DNA of 7,517 nt from Sediminibacterium sp. Lineage in GTDB: Bacteria; Bacteroidota; Bacteroidia; Chitinophagales; Chitinophagaceae. The translations under genes and the position numbers were made by a program. The stretch lies in the NCBI GenBank assembly GCA_017987615.1, contig JAGNTI010000060.1, positions 1 to 7,517 of the forward strand, in the 5' to 3' direction. Positions within the stretch are counted from its first letter, which is position 1. Each line of letters opens with the position of its first letter. This document shows, piece by piece, positions 6,644-7,517 of this stretch. The notes below the pieces were generated by a model that made no database searches, was not told the origin of the DNA, and saw only the letters and a list, made by a program, of their open reading frames with translations.

Positions 6644-7517
6644 TCATTTTTTTAATCGCATCAGTTAATTTAGGCAATACTTCAAAGGCGTCACCTACAA
6701 TACCATAGTCTGCAGCTTTAAAAAACGGCGCTTCTGGATCTTTATTAATCACTACAATGGTTTTACTTCTGTTCACGCCAGCAAGGTGCTGGATGGCGCC
6801 AGAAATACCAATGGCAATGTATAAATTAGGAGCAACTTGAACACCTGTTTGACCCACGTGCTCGTGGTGTGGACGCCAATGTGCGTCACCAACAGGTCTA
6901 GAACAAGCCGTTGCAGCGCCAAGCTCTTTAGCGAGGTCAAGTAATATTCCCCAGTTTTCGGGGCCTTTTAATCCACGTCCGCCACTTACAACAATGTCGG
7001 CTTCCGTTAAAGAAATTTCACCACTGGTTTTATGAACCGCTGTGATTTTTACATGGCCAGCTGATACAGCAATATCTAATGGAGTAGTGGTAGCTGCTGC
7101 AGACGCGCCACCCACAACTTTATAACTATTAGGGCTGATCGCAATTATTTTAATAGCTGTTTGTATCGAAACATTGGCAAATGCTTTTCCAGAAAACACA
7201 GATTTTTTTACAACAAAACCAGCGCTTGTATTGGGTAATGCAATAGCACCTGTTACAAGACCTGCTTTTAATAATGCAGATACACCGGCGCACAATGCTT
7301 TACCTGTTTGGTTATGTGAGAAAACAATAGTGGTAGCGCCAACTTTTGTTGCAGCAGCTGCAATTGTTTTTACAAATACTTGTGCATCAAAATGAGCGAG
7401 TATAGCATCATTAATTTGATATACATTTTTTAATTCGTAAGCACCAAGTGTCGCAAGGTCGTCGTTAACAGAACCTAATAAAAGGCCATGCACTTCGGTG
7501 CCTAATTGTTTTGCAAG
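6630..7517 (-). CDS. etfA: Electron transfer flavoprotein subunit alpha, 5'-partial
   Basis: EtfA is the FAD-carrying subunit of the ETF heterodimer, which accepts electrons from acyl-CoA and other dehydrogenases and hands them on towards the quinone pool. The visible part is 295 residues; roughly 25 N-terminal residues lie beyond the right edge, judged from a usual length near 320. The frame is open to the last base: it reads LAKQLGTEV before HGLLLG, so the GTG at 7491-7493 is an internal valine codon, not the start. Numbering from the first visible residue, the C-terminal FAD domain shows [13 protein letters not shown] (177-189), Ser206-Arg207, VGQTG with Thr224, [13 protein letters not shown] (232-244) with Ser239 and His244, INKDPEAP with Asn258, and ADYGIVGD ending at Asp276. 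These line up with the FAD-binding residues of human ETF alpha, including the S-x-x-x-x-H spacing. The N-terminal domain is the usual ETF alpha/beta fold. The etfB partner is not in the window and would be expected just upstream. The TAG stop lies in a small hairpin. Confidence 0.96.
   Translation of the reverse strand, partial: LAKQLGTEVHGLLLGSVNDDLATLGAYELKNVYQINDAILAHFDAQVFVKTIAAAATKVGATTIVFSHNQTGKALCAGVSALLKAGLVTGAIALPNTSAGFVVKKSVFSGKAFANVSIQTAIKIIAISPNSYKVVGGASAAATTTPLDIAVSAGHVKITAVHKTSGEISLTEADIVVSGGRGLKGPENWGILLDLAKELGAATACSRPVGDAHWRPHHEHVGQTGVQVAPNLYIAIGISGAIQHLAGVNRSKTIVVINKDPEAPFFKAADYGIVGDAFEVLPKLTDAIKKMKASA

Noticed and set aside
7174..7395. Plus-strand open frame of 73 codons inside etfA
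   Set aside because: It is antisense to etfA and alanine/threonine-rich only because etfA is alanine-rich; a shadow frame.
1..7517. A novel defence, mobile or biosynthetic system in the window
   Set aside because: All five genes belong to recognised housekeeping families with intact motifs. I saw no integrase, transposase, terminal repeats, CRISPR repeats, tRNA or region of clearly different composition.

Overview
The window reads as an ordinary chromosomal segment of core metabolism from a member of the Bacteroidota. This rests on three things. The DNA is AT-rich. The gene starts lack Shine-Dalgarno sequences and sit in AT-rich leaders, which is usual in that phylum. The protein sequences, and the neighbouring of an ETF alpha gene with a UVR-tailed bifunctional nuclease, resemble what I recall from Bacteroidota genomes. 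The genus cannot be fixed from the sequence alone. A Chitinophaga- or Sphingobacterium-like lineage is possible but is a guess.

All five genes lie on the minus strand, so transcription runs from the right edge to the left. In that order they are: etfA (5' end cut by the right edge), a bifunctional nuclease (BFN/DUF151 plus UVR motif), ispE, gltB, and gltD (3' end cut by the left edge). Coding density is very high. The only gaps are 6575-6629 (55 bp), 5009-5150 (142 bp) and 471-481 (11 bp). No stretch over 300 bases lacks a gene, and I see no RNA gene, mobile element, CRISPR array or large repeat.

The genes form two functional blocks. The first is etfA - bfn - ispE: an electron-transfer flavoprotein subunit, a small nuclease-family protein, and the GHMP kinase of the non-mevalonate isoprenoid pathway. 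The nuclease stop and the ispE start overlap as ATGA, so those two are very probably translationally coupled. The second block is gltB-gltD, the two subunits of glutamate synthase (GOGAT), which turns glutamine plus 2-oxoglutarate into two glutamates. An AT-rich hairpin on the ispE stop codon separates the blocks, and the 142-bp gap beyond it is the likely place for the gltBD promoter.

I found no convincing undescribed system. The points worth a second look are small: stop-codon hairpins after ispE and etfA, a Bacteroidota-type promoter candidate that would give the nuclease gene a nearly leaderless mRNA, and a coupled cluster of functionally unrelated genes.
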